Of a stretch of 64,000 nucleotides of DNA, positions 45,571 to 58,159 are shown piece by piece. Position numbers and translations under genes: made by a program. Position 1 is the first letter of the stretch. Each line of letters starts with the position of its first letter. The notes under the pieces were generated by a model, which worked only from the letters and a program-made list of their open reading frames with translations, searched no databases and was not told the origin of the DNA. The DNA lies in contig JAOTOM010004018.1 in assembly GCA_034440615.1 (NCBI GenBank), positions 62,001 to 126,000 on the forward strand, in the 5' to 3' direction. The stretch comes from Ashinkailepas kermadecensis (lineage: Eukaryota > Arthropoda > Thecostraca > Neolepadidae).

Positions 45571-48500
45571 ACTTTCGTTGTATCTAGTGCCTGATTGCCT
45601 TATCATTAAAAACAAGTTATCGTATCGTCTACGCATTAAAACAAAGTGTTGTGAACACAAAGTATGCTACTGCGTAATCGCACAGTAAATGTTTCTAATA
45701 GCGTTCGTTGTGTGTCGTGTTCCCATGCCTTGACCTAGTCCATAACTGAGCAGATACCTGTTGGCGCATAACATGGACAACAAACCACCGTGGCATCACA
45801 TCGTCAACCGTTGCCAGCACCGTTCCGGCTGAAACACCTCCTCGCATGCTTGCTTCGAAGACTCCTGAGACTTGCCTGGTATCTACTCTTGATGTTGCGG
45901 TTGCCGGCTCAGAAGCATCAGTGAGCAGTCGTGCCTGCGGCCAAACTACGGTGATTTCATCAGGGCGGACTTACTCTCTCGCTGGGAGTTATGCCCTTCG
46001 TGCTCTTGTAAACATTGCTGGCGTAAAGAACTTCGGACAAGTTTTCCAACGGGGCGCGGCACTGCTCCGGATTAAAAAGAGCGCGCAGCAGAAAATTAAA
46101 AACACCCGGACCACTCGGCGGCGGCGTTAAGAATTGCTGCCTGGTGACGTCACGCCAGGTAGTGGTTGTGCCGGACAACAATATGTGGCGCTGTAGAGCG
46201 TTAGAGCTGTATGCGGCTCGGATGGGACGAATACGGCTTTGCTCCGGAGTATTCGATCTCGGTCGTTGGCCGATGAGTTAACAGCGAGCAGTGATGAGCG
46301 AGGTACTGGTCAGTTGAAGTTTGACAGCGGCAGTGCAAGGTTGAGATGGTCTGGATTAGCGGCCTCGTGAGTTTGGCTTGTGGTTGAATCGTAGTAGTTG
46401 CAGTGGCGCGGTGCGATCAATACCGGTCACGTGAAGGAGCCATTTTGAATCTAATAGAGAAGGAGAAGCTGGACAAGGCGGCTCCTTCACAGGGCTGGTG
46501 CGACACGTGTAGTTGGAGAAACAGCTCACGTTAGGCGTCATGAGCGGACATAATACCGGTGGCGCCACTCTGGTGGTGGGTTTGTGAAGGAACACCACCA
46601 GATTAGGCTTGCTATGATTAATGCTATATTCTAGTTTCTAGAGGAGGTGCAAGTAATTTCCAATGGTCAAATTTAAACAACATTGAAACAAACTCTCTTA
46701 TGATGTGTAGTTCGTTTTATTATCAAGTCATTTCACCCGGTCACTTTGTCCTTCAAGTGAAATTGGAGCAATTGGCCACTCAACATCTTGTAATATAAAC
46801 GCGTCATACATCTTCTGTGTGATGTGCTGACAATTCCCAATGTTTTTAACTAAACGTGCTTAACTAAACGTGGGGTTGGATACTTGATTTTCGATAAAGT
46901 TTATGGCTTGTTGACATCTTAGGTAACTAGGCTGGAGTGGGGACATTGGATTAGGGACACAGTTCCTGAATCTCTATTCCACTATATATATATGAATATG
47001 TGTGCACCTAGGTAGGTATATGCCTAGGTAGATATATTTACCTATATAGGTATGTTTGTGTATTTTGGACCTAAATATGCATTATGTAAACATTGTATTA
47101 AAGATCTTGTACCTACTAACCTATTTATCTAGTACCTGGCTGAATACCAACCTACCAAGCATCAGACCAAATATCTACCTCCTGGGTAGTGCGAGTTACC
47201 TAATCACCCAGGTACCTAACTACCTATTGCAGGCCTTCCTAAATAAACAGCTAGTTCTAGAAACAAAAATATTTCCAGCAGAGTATCTACTACATGAATT
47301 GAACAGAAATATAAGCAGCAGTTATGTTGAAAAATAACATACATTAGTATCATCAACTGTTGCTTCTAAATCTCTCACTTATGGCAATAAAACCATAGCC
47401 ATTTCTCTAACATACCTAAGTACCCATTGTCATCAGATGCATGTTGTTTCCCCTCCCTCCTTGGGGCAGCTATGCTATTAGTATTTAGAATTCATGATGG
47501 GGTTAAAGCTATAACTAATTGAATGCCGCGAACTTGCATAATATAAGATAACATGCTTTCCTGTCTTTTTCCACAAAATCAATTACTAATTATTCATGCA
47601 AGATGAAACTAACACTAAATCAAAACCAATCTGCAATATATAAATATATTACCTCTTTATTCAAAATGTCTGTTCAAGAATGGTACAGTTTTTGCGTACA
47701 TGCTACATATATATTGACAACAAATACAGATAATATTAATTAGATGCATTTATCAGTAGGTGGTTTTACAGCGGCCTTTTGCTCACAGGTCACGTGGTCT
47801 CAGGAACAAGATAGAGGGAGAAGACCTGGCATAATGATCCGCATAAATTAAAAGCGACCACCAAATCTAATTCTCACATCAGTTTTAATAACGAAATAGG
47901 TTTTGCTATTGAGGCTGCTGAATAAGTAATATTAAACTTACGAACATCAGCAAATTGCAATAAGCTTTCCGATTTACGTGGAGACGGCACTCGGCTCTAC
48001 TGTATCTGGCAGCCGACAAATGACTGCCAGATGACAAATTGGCGCTATGGTTAAATTAGCGAATGATGCGGTTATAAGTCAACTTCCTGAGCAACGGTAG
48101 AGAAAATGATAACAAAAGTATACTTAATCGATGTGAACCAAGTTTATAAATCCATACCTGATACTCCCGACATGCTCACACCGCACAACTAATAAATATT
48201 CACAACACACCCCACGAGTATGACGCTCGTGCACCGACTGATTTGTTACTTGCCGTCTATTGGGATATGGGTTTCGGAATATATAATGGTTTAAGGAAAA
48301 TTATGCTAAAAACAATCCGTCTAACATATTTTTCTTCCCACCACCATACAACAATTTTTGTCAACGAAAAAGCTGAGAAAATTGATTGAAACCAATTCTT
48401 AGTAATATGAAATGTTCTCCGATGTACTTTTTAGCTCATGTCGGGAATGTTTTAGCTCAGGCCAGGAATGACTTGGAAGGATCAAAAGCGACTAGACGGG

Positions 48501-49140
48501 AGAGAAAATTTCCACTGTAAAACCGCCTCCTGACACTAAGCTAACCTGGAGAGTCAGGGCCAGGACGAGCGGCTAGTTCATGGTCAGAGTATTGGTCAAT
48601 ATGCTTTTATAACATTCGCTTCAATGTTGCCTAGCACTGAGGTGGACAGTGGCACATTTTATGAAAGGTACTGGTATTAATTGGATTGTGTTGTGATATT
48701 GGAAAGGCAGAGAAACATGCTGTGACTGCTGTACCATCAAAGGGGGGGGCAGCATAGTTTGGCGTGAATGCAGCCAGACACTGCTGCTACCCAAATCCCA
48801 ACAGTGATGTTTTACATCTTCAATGGTACAAGTTTATTAAGCTTGCTTGACTTGATACTTTTGGGTAGTGAATGTGATATTTCACTTGCATCAAGCCCCC
48901 AGGCTGGTACCGGATCGGTCTGCCATTGTGCTATTGGACCCACTTCGGTACTAGTCGAGTGAATGTGTGTATGCATGTATGTGGGCTGCTGAAAAGCACC
49001 AGTTTAAATATTTTAATCTGGACACTGGGGGGCCCTTATACACTCATGCACTTTTTTAATTCACAGCAAGCATCAACTCGATGATTTCTCATCATATCAT
49101 GTCAAGCTTGCAATAACTTGAGGCAGGGATTGTATGAGAT
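45571..49140. other. Gene-poor, mostly AT-rich DNA
   Basis: A segment rich in ACCTA/TAGGT words (46985-47225), a G8 run (48741-48748) and no frame above 94 codons. No protein motif recognised. Confidence 0.4.
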
Positions 49141-49152
49141 TGCAATATTATT

Positions 49153-49219
49153 CATATATCACAACACTGTACAGCTGTACAGTGTTGTGATATATGTGTA
49201 CAGTACAGCTGTACTGTAC
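49153..49219. repeat. Two adjacent perfect palindromes (44 bp and 22 bp)
   Basis: 49153-49196 is a 44-bp perfect palindrome without spacer, centred on ACAG/CTGT at 49174/49175. One base later, 49198-49219 is a second perfect palindrome (GTACAGTACAG and its complement) with the same ACAG/CTGT centre. Both can extrude as cruciforms. No gene is nearby. Confidence 0.95.
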
Positions 49220-50155
49220 GTTATGAAGGACGGTTGGCCATGAACAACTTTGGCAATGCTGCTCCCTGGTCCCTTGATCACCAGGAAGATCTTAGTAATG
49301 TGAACCTTAACATGGCAAAATGCAATATAAAATTAAATTAATGTAAAGGTTTAAAGTAAGATAACAGATTGAACATACATTACTGCACTGACTTTCAGTT
49401 AACACTCAAGTGATGAGTTAATATTTATTCTTTCTGAATATATGATCATCTTAGTTTATGGTCTTGGCAAATTAACATTACAGAAGGTATCTAGTATGCC
49501 AGTTTACATATAATCAGTTCAGTCTGGACCTATTTATTGATTTTGAACATTGAACATGTGTTAATCTACTATCATATTGGCATATGAGAGGGCATGCTGC
49601 CTGGTGATGTTATTGCCATTAATTCGCGAATTGGTACCTGGGGGTGGGGTGGGGGTGGGGGGTATCGAAAACATCTGGTGTTGCTAAGGTTTACTGCTGC
49701 AGGGATGTTTGATAACTGCCCACACATAGTCTGGGAAGTGTTCCTTTCACTTACAATATAATCCTTGCTCCTCTATCATCTCATCTAGGCATACAACTAT
49801 CTATATTTATTTATCAAGATATACTTCTTAATGGTGTGAACTTTACCTCTCTAATTTCCTTTTTCCATTTTACTTTCCTATCATTCATGTTCCCTCTTTT
49901 GCGTGCTTCCAGTTCAATGTTCATGCACAATTATTATTCAAAGTTTTCCATTTTCAGATGTAATCACTGTTTCCAATTGGCTCTTTCCTTGAGTAATGAG
50001 CAGTCTCAAACTTGAAGGAGCTACATTATAATTATTAGGGAATGATTTGAATGATAAGTGCCCTCCTCATGAACATATTTTGTCACAATATAAATATAAA
50101 TGTAACCTTACCTCAACCACTATACACACAATGTAACCTTACCTCAACCACTAAA
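49220..50155. other. AT-rich DNA without recognisable gene
   Basis: Contains a G-rich GGTGGGGTGGGGGTGGGGGG tract (49643-49663) and a short duplication of TGTAACCTTACCTCAACCAC (50101 and 50132). Confidence 0.45.
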
Positions 50156-50159
50156 CTTC

Positions 50160-50563
50160 AACACTGGATTTTCAGTACTTCATATCAATGCAAGATCCCT
50201 CAAGAATAAATGTGATGTTTCCATTTTTTAACAAGCTCTAAAGTTGATTGGTCAGTTATTTGTGTGTCAGAAACATGGTTGATGAAATATTTATAACAAT
50301 ATTTTAGTCTAAAAAAATATATAATCTCATTGCATCTAGTAGAAAAGAAGGTGAAGGTGGAGGTACAGCAATATATGTAAGTAATAAATATGAGGTCAGG
50401 GAAAGGAAAGACCTTGAGAGTGATAATTTTGAGACAAGTTTTCTGGAAATTAAAATGAAATCGGGTGTAACAGCAAAAATATTCATAGTAGGAGAAATAT
50501 ATAGACCTCCAGGTCTGGGGCACACTTTATTTATGGACTATATGGAGAAAAAAATTGTGTAGT
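50160..50563 (+). mobile_element. LINE endonuclease-domain relic, broken by stops
   Basis: The plus strand reads the start of an APE-type endonuclease: SVLHINARSLKNK (50176-50214), a stop, VDWSVICVSETWL (50242-50281, with the conserved Glu of SETW), another stop, then an open stretch. That stretch holds GEGGGTAIYVSNKYEV (50353-50400), an FLEIKMKSG block (about 50443) and GEIYRPPG (50492-50515). These are the N-terminal landmarks of LINE ORF2. The frame stops within about 25 codons of that. It is a separate element from the one at 33-35 kb, judging by residues at shared motifs. No RT follows. Confidence 0.85.
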
Positions 50564-51405
50564 GAAAATGAGTCAGTGATAGTGATGTGCTATGCATGAT
50601 GATCTGCTTGTCTTATTCTGATATTTTCGTTCAGGTATTGTGTTTTCTTTTCGTTCTTTTTTCTTCATTCTTGGTTCGTCTCTTCTCCTTAGTGTAGTAA
50701 CAGTTTAGGAGATGCACATGCAAGATTAGGGCTTTTATATTATTTCTCCATTAAAACCTATAGCACAATCTTTTCTGGAGTCCTCGACGACGTTACTAGC
50801 TTTTCGAATTGTCTGCGAGGGCTTCAGGAACATCCTTTACTAATACCTGATGGCGGGGTCTGTCCAGCAAGAAACACGAAAGGGGAGTGGTGTGACCTAC
50901 CCTGAGTCCCTCACCATGACCTACTTCTCATCCCTGGAATTTAACGTAATTAGATCGCACGGGCATGGAAGGGCACTCGTGCCTACCTATTAATGCGTAG
51001 GGGAATTTATTTGTAATAATTTAAAAAAAAATATATTGGTACGGATGTCATCAGGTGCACTTGCTTGTGTGTCCATGCAAGCGTGTCAGGTGTGCGAGAA
51101 CCGTCTAACTGTGGTTCCTCCGGCGGTCCGTCTGACAACAAGATCGTGCTCAGCCGGGTCAACTTGCGAGAGGAACTAAAGCGAGTGGACGAATATTGTA
51201 CCAGCAATGTGCACTTAATTTTCATTATTTCAGCTTTCGATTTATTTCCTTTGGGATGGATCCACGAGCAGTCATATGCCACAATTGGGTATAATTGCCT
51301 TCAGCGTTATATCTTGCCGTTTGTACTTGCTCCAATATCTGGTGAAGGTTATATGTCAAGTTGATTTGTTTTTCATTTGTTGGTTGAGAGTTCCGTGACT
51401 GTAAT
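50564..51405. other. No certain gene
   Basis: A plus-strand frame at 51065-51364 has a protein-like stretch (KIVLSRVNLREELKRVDEYC), but I recognise no family and see no convincing splice sites. Confidence 0.3.
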
Positions 51406-51407
51406 GT

Positions 51408-51409
51408 GC

Positions 51410-51474
<65 letters not shown>

Positions 51475-51539
51475 AGATATGTATGTGTATGTGTTTTATG
51501 TGTATGTTTATTGTGTGTGTATGTGCATGTGTATGTGTA

Positions 51540-51611
<72 letters not shown>

Positions 51612-51625
51612 CGTGTGCGTGTTAG
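51408..51625. repeat. (TG)n microsatellite, two long blocks
   Basis: Pure TG at about 51413-51470 and 51544-51607, joined by ATGTATGTGTATG variants. Confidence 0.97.
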
Positions 51626-51865
51626 CGTAAGATACCTAGAGTCGTTGGGTGAGCGGTGGGCGGGTACTGGTCATCTGATCATATGGGTGACGGCCCACTT
51701 AAGAAGCCAATGTTCCTCTAAACGTTGGACATAATCTACTGAGGGTTAGATAAGATACCCAGGGCAGCCGACAGGCTGTTGGTTTGAGGCGATATGGAAC
51801 GTAAAATGATAATATTTGAATGCATAGCCAAACCTCGAATATTATTATCGTCAGAAACACCTATA

Positions 51866-51889
51866 CCGATATATATTGATATATATATA

Positions 51890-51939
<50 letters not shown>

Positions 51940-51962
51940 ATATATATACTTATTTATATATG
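51866..51962. repeat. (TA)n microsatellite
   Basis: Near-pure TATA with a few interruptions, including TATTATATA and TTTATA. Confidence 0.96.
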
Positions 51963-54375
51963 CATACTTTCACCGAAACCACAGGGAACCAGCTATCAAC
52001 GTCCGTAAGATCGGAGTTTTCTGGACGTTGTGTTGTCCTCTACCTGTGACCGAAAATGGCCTGCTAGAAACTTACGACTGTCTCAGCACATTTCACACGC
52101 CAGTCCTAGACAAAAAAAAATGCTTGCAGCCCCTAATGTATCAGAAAGGCAGCCAGCGTGGCGGCTCGGCAGCGGCTTAGTGCCAGCTTTACGAGCCTTA
52201 CTCTCAAGGATGAATATATATATTCCTTCTGACCCGCGTGAGCCACGAATGCATTATCTTTCTCCGAGAAAAATAATGGCGTCATATGTGATAATGGATT
52301 CCTGCGATAACGTCGGGAAACGTCGCACTTCCGACCACGCTCCCGGTCGCGATGACGTTGTGCTGTAGATCACTCCGCATTAGAGGCTTGCTTCGATGCA
52401 TGTCTCACACGAACCGTGTATAATATACAAGGCCAGATTGCCCAATAAATTAAAAAGGGCTCTTTGTTACCGAAACCGGACTTCATCCTTCAATATCCCA
52501 AGTCACTGGCAATGGGTCACGATTTTTCCGATGAGAAGTGTTGAGCGTTACATTGAGGACATATGATTCTTAAATAGGCACACACATTTCCACGTGAGGG
52601 CAATAATGACAACAATACACCAATAAAAATACATATGTGCTACATATGACCACGCTTTGTCCCGATGGCTATTTACCTTCCTCCCATGAGCAGAAAGAGT
52701 TCACGTGACTTCGTCCGCGGTTTTTATGTGGTGGAGTGGTTTACAATTCAGCTATGGTGCTTACGCAGGTTACTCACCTATCCAAGGTTATTGGAGGTCC
52801 TTGAGCCAACTTGATCTCAGATGACTATTTTGTTGGTTTCTGAGTCACCCTGTGGTGAAGTGGAAGGTTGAAGCTGAACGTGGCGTCCATTTTTTAACCC
52901 ATATGTATACGAAAATAGTGCACTCAGGCACTGTTTCCGAGATTTCCAAATCGAGGCTGAAACTCAACCTCATCTGATCCTTAACCTATGCGTCTAAGCT
53001 TAGCACAGTGCACACGGGTATCATCCGGAGAATGAGGACATGATTAAACGACAAAAAAACATCCTGACATGTCAAATGAGTGCTGATTATTGTTTCTGCA
53101 CAGGGAGCGATTAAACGTAAGTTGAGCGATTTTTGCGCATAGAAAATCATTATAAACTGACCTGTGAGGCCACCCATTGATCCGAAGTATACAAATTTGT
53201 TATCGATCTTTAAATCCTGTCGCGTGCAATACACTGCCTTTTGCAGTATTCCGGCATCGTTTTCCTTTTGGACACGCTAGGAGAGGGCTCGAAACCCTTC
53301 CCCTCCGGGACGCGCAGCCCTCCTCTCTTGGACCCGCAATACCTTCTTCTGGACTCGCAACCCTCCCCTCCTGGACCCACAACCCACCTCCCTTTATACC
53401 CACAGCCCTCCACTCCTGGATCCATAACTATCTCCCTCCTGCACTCGCAACCCTCCCTCTCCTGGACCCGCAACCCTCCTGCACTTGCGAAGGCATTTTG
53501 GGAGGGCTAAGAAAGACGAGATGCGTGCGTCTAACGAAAACATTCTGCTGTTTATGCGTGCGACGAGAGCAAGCCGTGAGCCACTCATCAAGTTGCTTTT
53601 GCCGAGGGCATTCAAGTATTATTTTTTTCGTCAAATGTCCTCGTCACGTAGATACGGAAAGCCAGCCTGCTGCCTGGCATTTGTGGCACAGGCCTACCAG
53701 CTAAGGGCTTCAGTACATACTTGTATGTATGTGCATTAAAACCCTCAACTCATCGTTAGGGCTGTGGCATGTCCTAGTAATATTTATGTTGGTGTGAACA
53801 CGGCCCTGGTTCTCCGCTCTGTGGTACACCTGTATGCTGACAGTGAGGGAGTGGAGTGTCGGCTCGCCCTGGCCACACGCTGGCTATAGCAGCAATGTTT
53901 TACAGGAGAACGTATGGACCCGGAGACACACACGAGTAAGATGACAACGTTTGTACGATGGTGATGTAACATACACAATGACTCCAGTTCACCACAAACA
54001 ACCATATTCGGTAAGCCTGGTCCAGCCACGGGCTGGTTCAACCTGTTTTAGCTCAAATGCGTGGGCTTAGTGTTCTACATGTTAATGACTAACCTACAAC
54101 AACAATTGCTCAGATAATTTGGTGTACGCATTTTTATTTAATGCATGCCAACGCGTGTAAAATACACGTTGTATTATGTGTCGCTGGCGCACACATGCGA
54201 GTATTCCTTCTCTCGACCACGATGGCCTGCCCGGCGGCGACATAGGCCTTGTAACGGTCCCGGCCGGCGAGCGACGTCGCGTCACGTGCTGGGAATGCAC
54301 GCGTGAGCGCTGTACAGTGTCGACACCCCCCCCGGCGCAAACACAACATATGCGACGGGCGCAACACACAACGCA
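51963..54375. other. No recognisable gene
   Basis: Includes a degenerate CTCCTGGACCCGCAACCCTC repetition at about 53310-53490 with 20-27-base spacing. No frame is recognised. Confidence 0.45.
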
Positions 54376-54391
54376 GCCGACTGCCACGGAG

Positions 54392-54708
54392 AGTATCACC
54401 CCCACACAGAGACATTACCAGCCGACTGTCACCGCCAGTATCACCCCCACACAGAGACATTACCAGCCGACCGGCACTGCCAGTATCACCCCCACACAGA
54501 GACATTACCAGCCGACCGGCCGACACTACCCCCCCCCCACAAAAAAACACCACACCACCCCCCAGAAAAAACACCCCCAAACAAAAAACATTACCAGCCC
54601 TGCCAGTATCACCCCCACACAGAGACATTACCAGCCGACCGGCACTGCCAGTATCACCCCCACACAGAGACATTACCAGCCGACCGGCACTGCCAGTATC
54701 ACCCCGGA
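54392..54708. repeat. 45-bp minisatellite interrupted by A/C-rich block
   Basis: Unit CAGTATCACCCCCACACAGA plus GACATTACCAGCCGACCGGC and ACTGC repeats about six times. Between 54525 and 54598 a CCCCCCCACAAAAAAACACC-type low-complexity block replaces a unit. The 15-codon period gives open frames on both strands. Confidence 0.94.
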
Positions 54709-54924
54709 ATAGCGGCAATGGTAATGAACGGAAGTGACTGACAAACAGCATGAAGTTGCTTAATATGATGCCGTGATAGCGAACAGCGTATTTTGTCAAT
54801 ATCGTCCCTCACGGAAAAGTTATTCCTGGACGCGTTTACAATATTTTAGTGACCTTGGCATTTGACAGCGTAACGTCTTCGACACATATTGGCACAGATG
54901 GCTTCATGCTCGGACCGGTAACCG

Positions 54925-55885
54925 GACAAATGTACGTAAAGCAAATATACGTATGACAGATGTACGCACGCAAATGTACGTAAGCGCAGATGTGCGTATG
55001 GCAATTGTACGTAAGTGCAGATGTACGTATGGCTAATGTACGTAAGCGCAAATGTACGCATGGAAAATTTACGTATGCGCAAATGTACGTAAGCGCAAAT
55101 GTACGTATGCGCAAATGTACGTAAGAGCAAATCTACGTATGCGCAAAAGTACGTAAGCGGAAATGTACGTAAGCGCAAATGTACGTATGCGCAAAAGTAC
55201 GTAAGCGCAAATGTACGTAAGCGCAAATGTACGTAAACGCTAATGTACATAAGCGAAAATATACGTAAACGCTAATGTACGTATGCGCAAAGGTACGTAA
55301 GCGTAAATGTACGTAAGCGCAAATATACGTATGCGTAAATGTACGTAATTGCAAATGTGCGTAAGGCAAAAAGTATGTCAGCGCAAATGTACGTATGCAG
55401 ATATGAACGTAAGGGCAAAAGTACGTATGGCAGATGTACGTAAGCTCAGATATACGTAAGCGCAAAAGTACGTATGGCAAATGCGCTGATGGCAGATATA
55501 CGTAAGAGCAAATGTGCGAATGGCAAAGGTACGTAAGCGAATGTATGTAAGCGCAAATGTACGTATGGCATATGTACCTAACCAAATGCATGCGCATATG
55601 TACATTTGCGCTTTCGTACTTTTGCGCATACGTACATTTGCACTTACGTACATTTGCACTTACGTACATTTGCGCTTACGTACTTTTGCACATACGTACA
55701 TTTGCGCTTACGTACTTTTGCGCATACGAACATTTGCGCTTACGTACATTTGCACATGCGTACTTTTGCGCATACGTACATTTGCGTTTACGTACTTTTG
55801 CGCTAACCTACATTTGCTTACGTACATTTGCTTACGTACGTCTGCCATCCGTACATTTGTGCTTACGTACATTTGTCCTAGCATC
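54925..55885. repeat. 16-bp repeat array with orientation flip at centre
   Basis: From about 54925 to 55575 the plus strand repeats GCGCAAATGTACGTAA/T in about 40 imperfect units. From about 55596 to 55885 it repeats the complement, TTACGTACATTTGCGC, in about 17 units. The switch lies around AAATGCATGCGCATATGTAC (55575-55594). The result is a long inverted structure with a 290-bp short side. Every unit also has the palindrome TACGTA. Open frames lie on minus in the left half and on plus in the right half, as expected from the inversion. Confidence 0.95.
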
Positions 55886-56125
55886 GCTCGGACCCTTCTG
55901 AGCCGGTTGTGCTTTCAGTAAACCGTGACTCACTGGGCATCAAGCCGACTGAGAATGCAACACAATGTAATACTGTTGGTTCGTTGTTGGCTGCCCGCCA
56001 TGTTTTCCCAGCATTAGAGGTTCCATCGGATAAAACGCATTAGCATGCGTCTACGCTAGGAGATTTTTGAGCGAAGATTTGAAACATCGACAGCCCACAT
56101 GAGCATTCGTAGGAAATGACAACGT
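55886..56125. other. No recognisable gene
   Basis: Short stretch between arrays with no feature seen. Confidence 0.45.
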
Positions 56126-56129
56126 AAGC

Positions 56130-56236
<107 letters not shown>

Positions 56237-56239
56237 GAA

Positions 56240-57650
56240 CTACTTAAAGAGAACAAGGTCGCCACATGTACAACACTGCACTCTGCGGTACGCTGCAGAA
56301 TCGTAGCCCGGGCCTTTATAAGGACGGCTCAAGAGTCAAGGTTGTACAATTTAATACGTGTTGACAATGTTGCAGTTGAAAATCAAACCATCGGTATCGT
56401 AAAAACAAATCTACACCACGGGGGCTGGCAAGCAATCGAAGCCTCGGATAACTCTCCGACTGGTAAACAGGACCGTCCGAACTTTGCAACGCAGTGGCGC
56501 ACAGACAACAGCTACCGGTCCTCAGATCTAGGTTGGCGATGCCCTGTGACCGCTAACTGGCCGAAAATATCCACTCTTGATCTGGACCCGGATAAGGTAG
56601 ACCGCACCAGACCAGACAGGACCACACCGGCGGACTCGTGGACAGGGCCCGTCAGCCGATGGCTAAAATATGTAGAAGATCCCAGGCCCGGTTCAACAAA
56701 GTTAAACTCAACCTTTCTCGCACACATCAAGGAGCGATAACGATTAGCGAGCAGTGAATGCGGAACATTCAGCGGTGGTGCTTGGGGCTTCAGAAGTACT
56801 CGCACGACACTTGAAACTTCCGTATATGCTGACGAGTTCTCCGCAGCCTGGGGTAGGTTTTCGGAAGCCGTCTGACATCCTGTCGGAGGCTCGACGCGGC
56901 CGCTGGTTGATTACTAGTGCCACCTATTGGGAAGCGGTGCTGACTGTAGTTCGAAGTATAGCCGAGCAAGCCAGAGGAGTACCTCTCCGACATCGTACAT
57001 GATGCGCTGTGTTGTGAGCATTGTTTTCAACAGTTGTTCGTATCATTTAGTAAGCATTTGTCCATAGCATCACACGTAGGAAACACGACAGAAGAGGGTA
57101 GGCTTCGTCTGCCCCCTCAAATGCATGTACATAACTTACATAACAAAAACTACTCCGCAGAGATAGATCCACATGCACGCATGGCACACTTGGGTATTCA
57201 GTTGGAGGCCCTGTCTGAAATATGTTCGATTCGCAGCCCCATTAGTTGTCAACATGCGAATTGTTTCATATGCTGCTCGATATGCCGACCTTTGATCTAC
57301 TCTGGAGGGTCATTGGTCAATTTAAAACATGCAAAGCTGGATACGATTGGACTTGTTTCGTGACATGTGATGTGTGGGCGTGAATGATCAAGCCTGGTCG
57401 ATGCGCCATATAACAAGGCCCAAATAGCAAACGACGTGCGATGTGCGAGCTATTACCCGGTGGCTCTCTCTCAAGTGAGAGCGAAATGGCGAGGAGTTCG
57501 CTACCCCCTCCCCCTGAGATTGGAAAACCGGTGGAACCCGCTCGGCGGGACCGGGTGAGAGGGCGGGTTCCTTCCTGGGGTGAAGAACGCAGCAATTACA
57601 TCGCTGAACAATTAGCATTAAGGCTCGAAGGTGCGGACGTCGGGCCGGAT
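56240..57650. other. No recognisable gene
   Basis: A 132-codon plus-strand frame (56342-56740) and a 109-codon one (57034-57363) have no motif I know. Confidence 0.4.
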
Positions 57651-57657
57651 TGAATGA

Positions 57658-58153
57658 GATCAGATCGGATCGGGTCGGATCGGGTCGGATCTGGTCGGGT
57701 CGGGTCGGGTCGGGTCGGGTCGGGTCGGGTCGGGTCGGGTCGGGTCGGAGTCGGGTCGGATCGGGTCGGGTCGGGTCGGGTCGGGTCGGGTCGGGTCGGA
57801 TGAGGTCGGGTCGGGTCGGGTCGGGTCGGGTCGGGTCGGGTCGAGTCGGGTCGGGTCGGGTCGGGATGGGTTTGGTCGGGTCGGGTTTGGTCGGGTCGGG
57901 TCGGGTCGGGTCGGGTCGGGTCGGGTCGGGTCGGGTCGGGTTTGGTCGGGTCGGGTCGGGTCGGGTCGGGTCGGGTCGAGTCGGGTCGGGTCGGGTCGGG
58001 TCGAATCGGGTCGGGTCGGGTCTGGTTGGGTTTGGTCGGGTCGGGTCGGGTCGGGTCGGGTCGGGTCGGGTCGGGTCGGGTCGGGTCGGGTCGGGTCGGG
58101 TCGGGTCGGGTCGGGTCGGGTCGGGTCGGGTCGGGTCGGGTCGGGTCGGGTCT
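57658..58153. repeat. 5-bp satellite (TCGGG)n
   Basis: About 98 TCGGG units with sparse variants (TCGGA, TTTGG, TCGAG, TCTGG). The plus strand presents GGGTCGGGTCGGGTCGGG, a good G-quadruplex pattern. Open frames across it (Asp-Pro-Thr-Arg-Pro on minus) are artefacts. Confidence 0.98.
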
Positions 58154-58159
58154 GGCCGC

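Noticed and set aside
51065..51364. Protein-like frame with VNLREELKRVDEYC
   Set aside because: No family, no convincing splice sites or start; may be chance.
57658..58153. Telomere
   Set aside because: Internal position, many variants, and the pentamer is not a known telomere unit.
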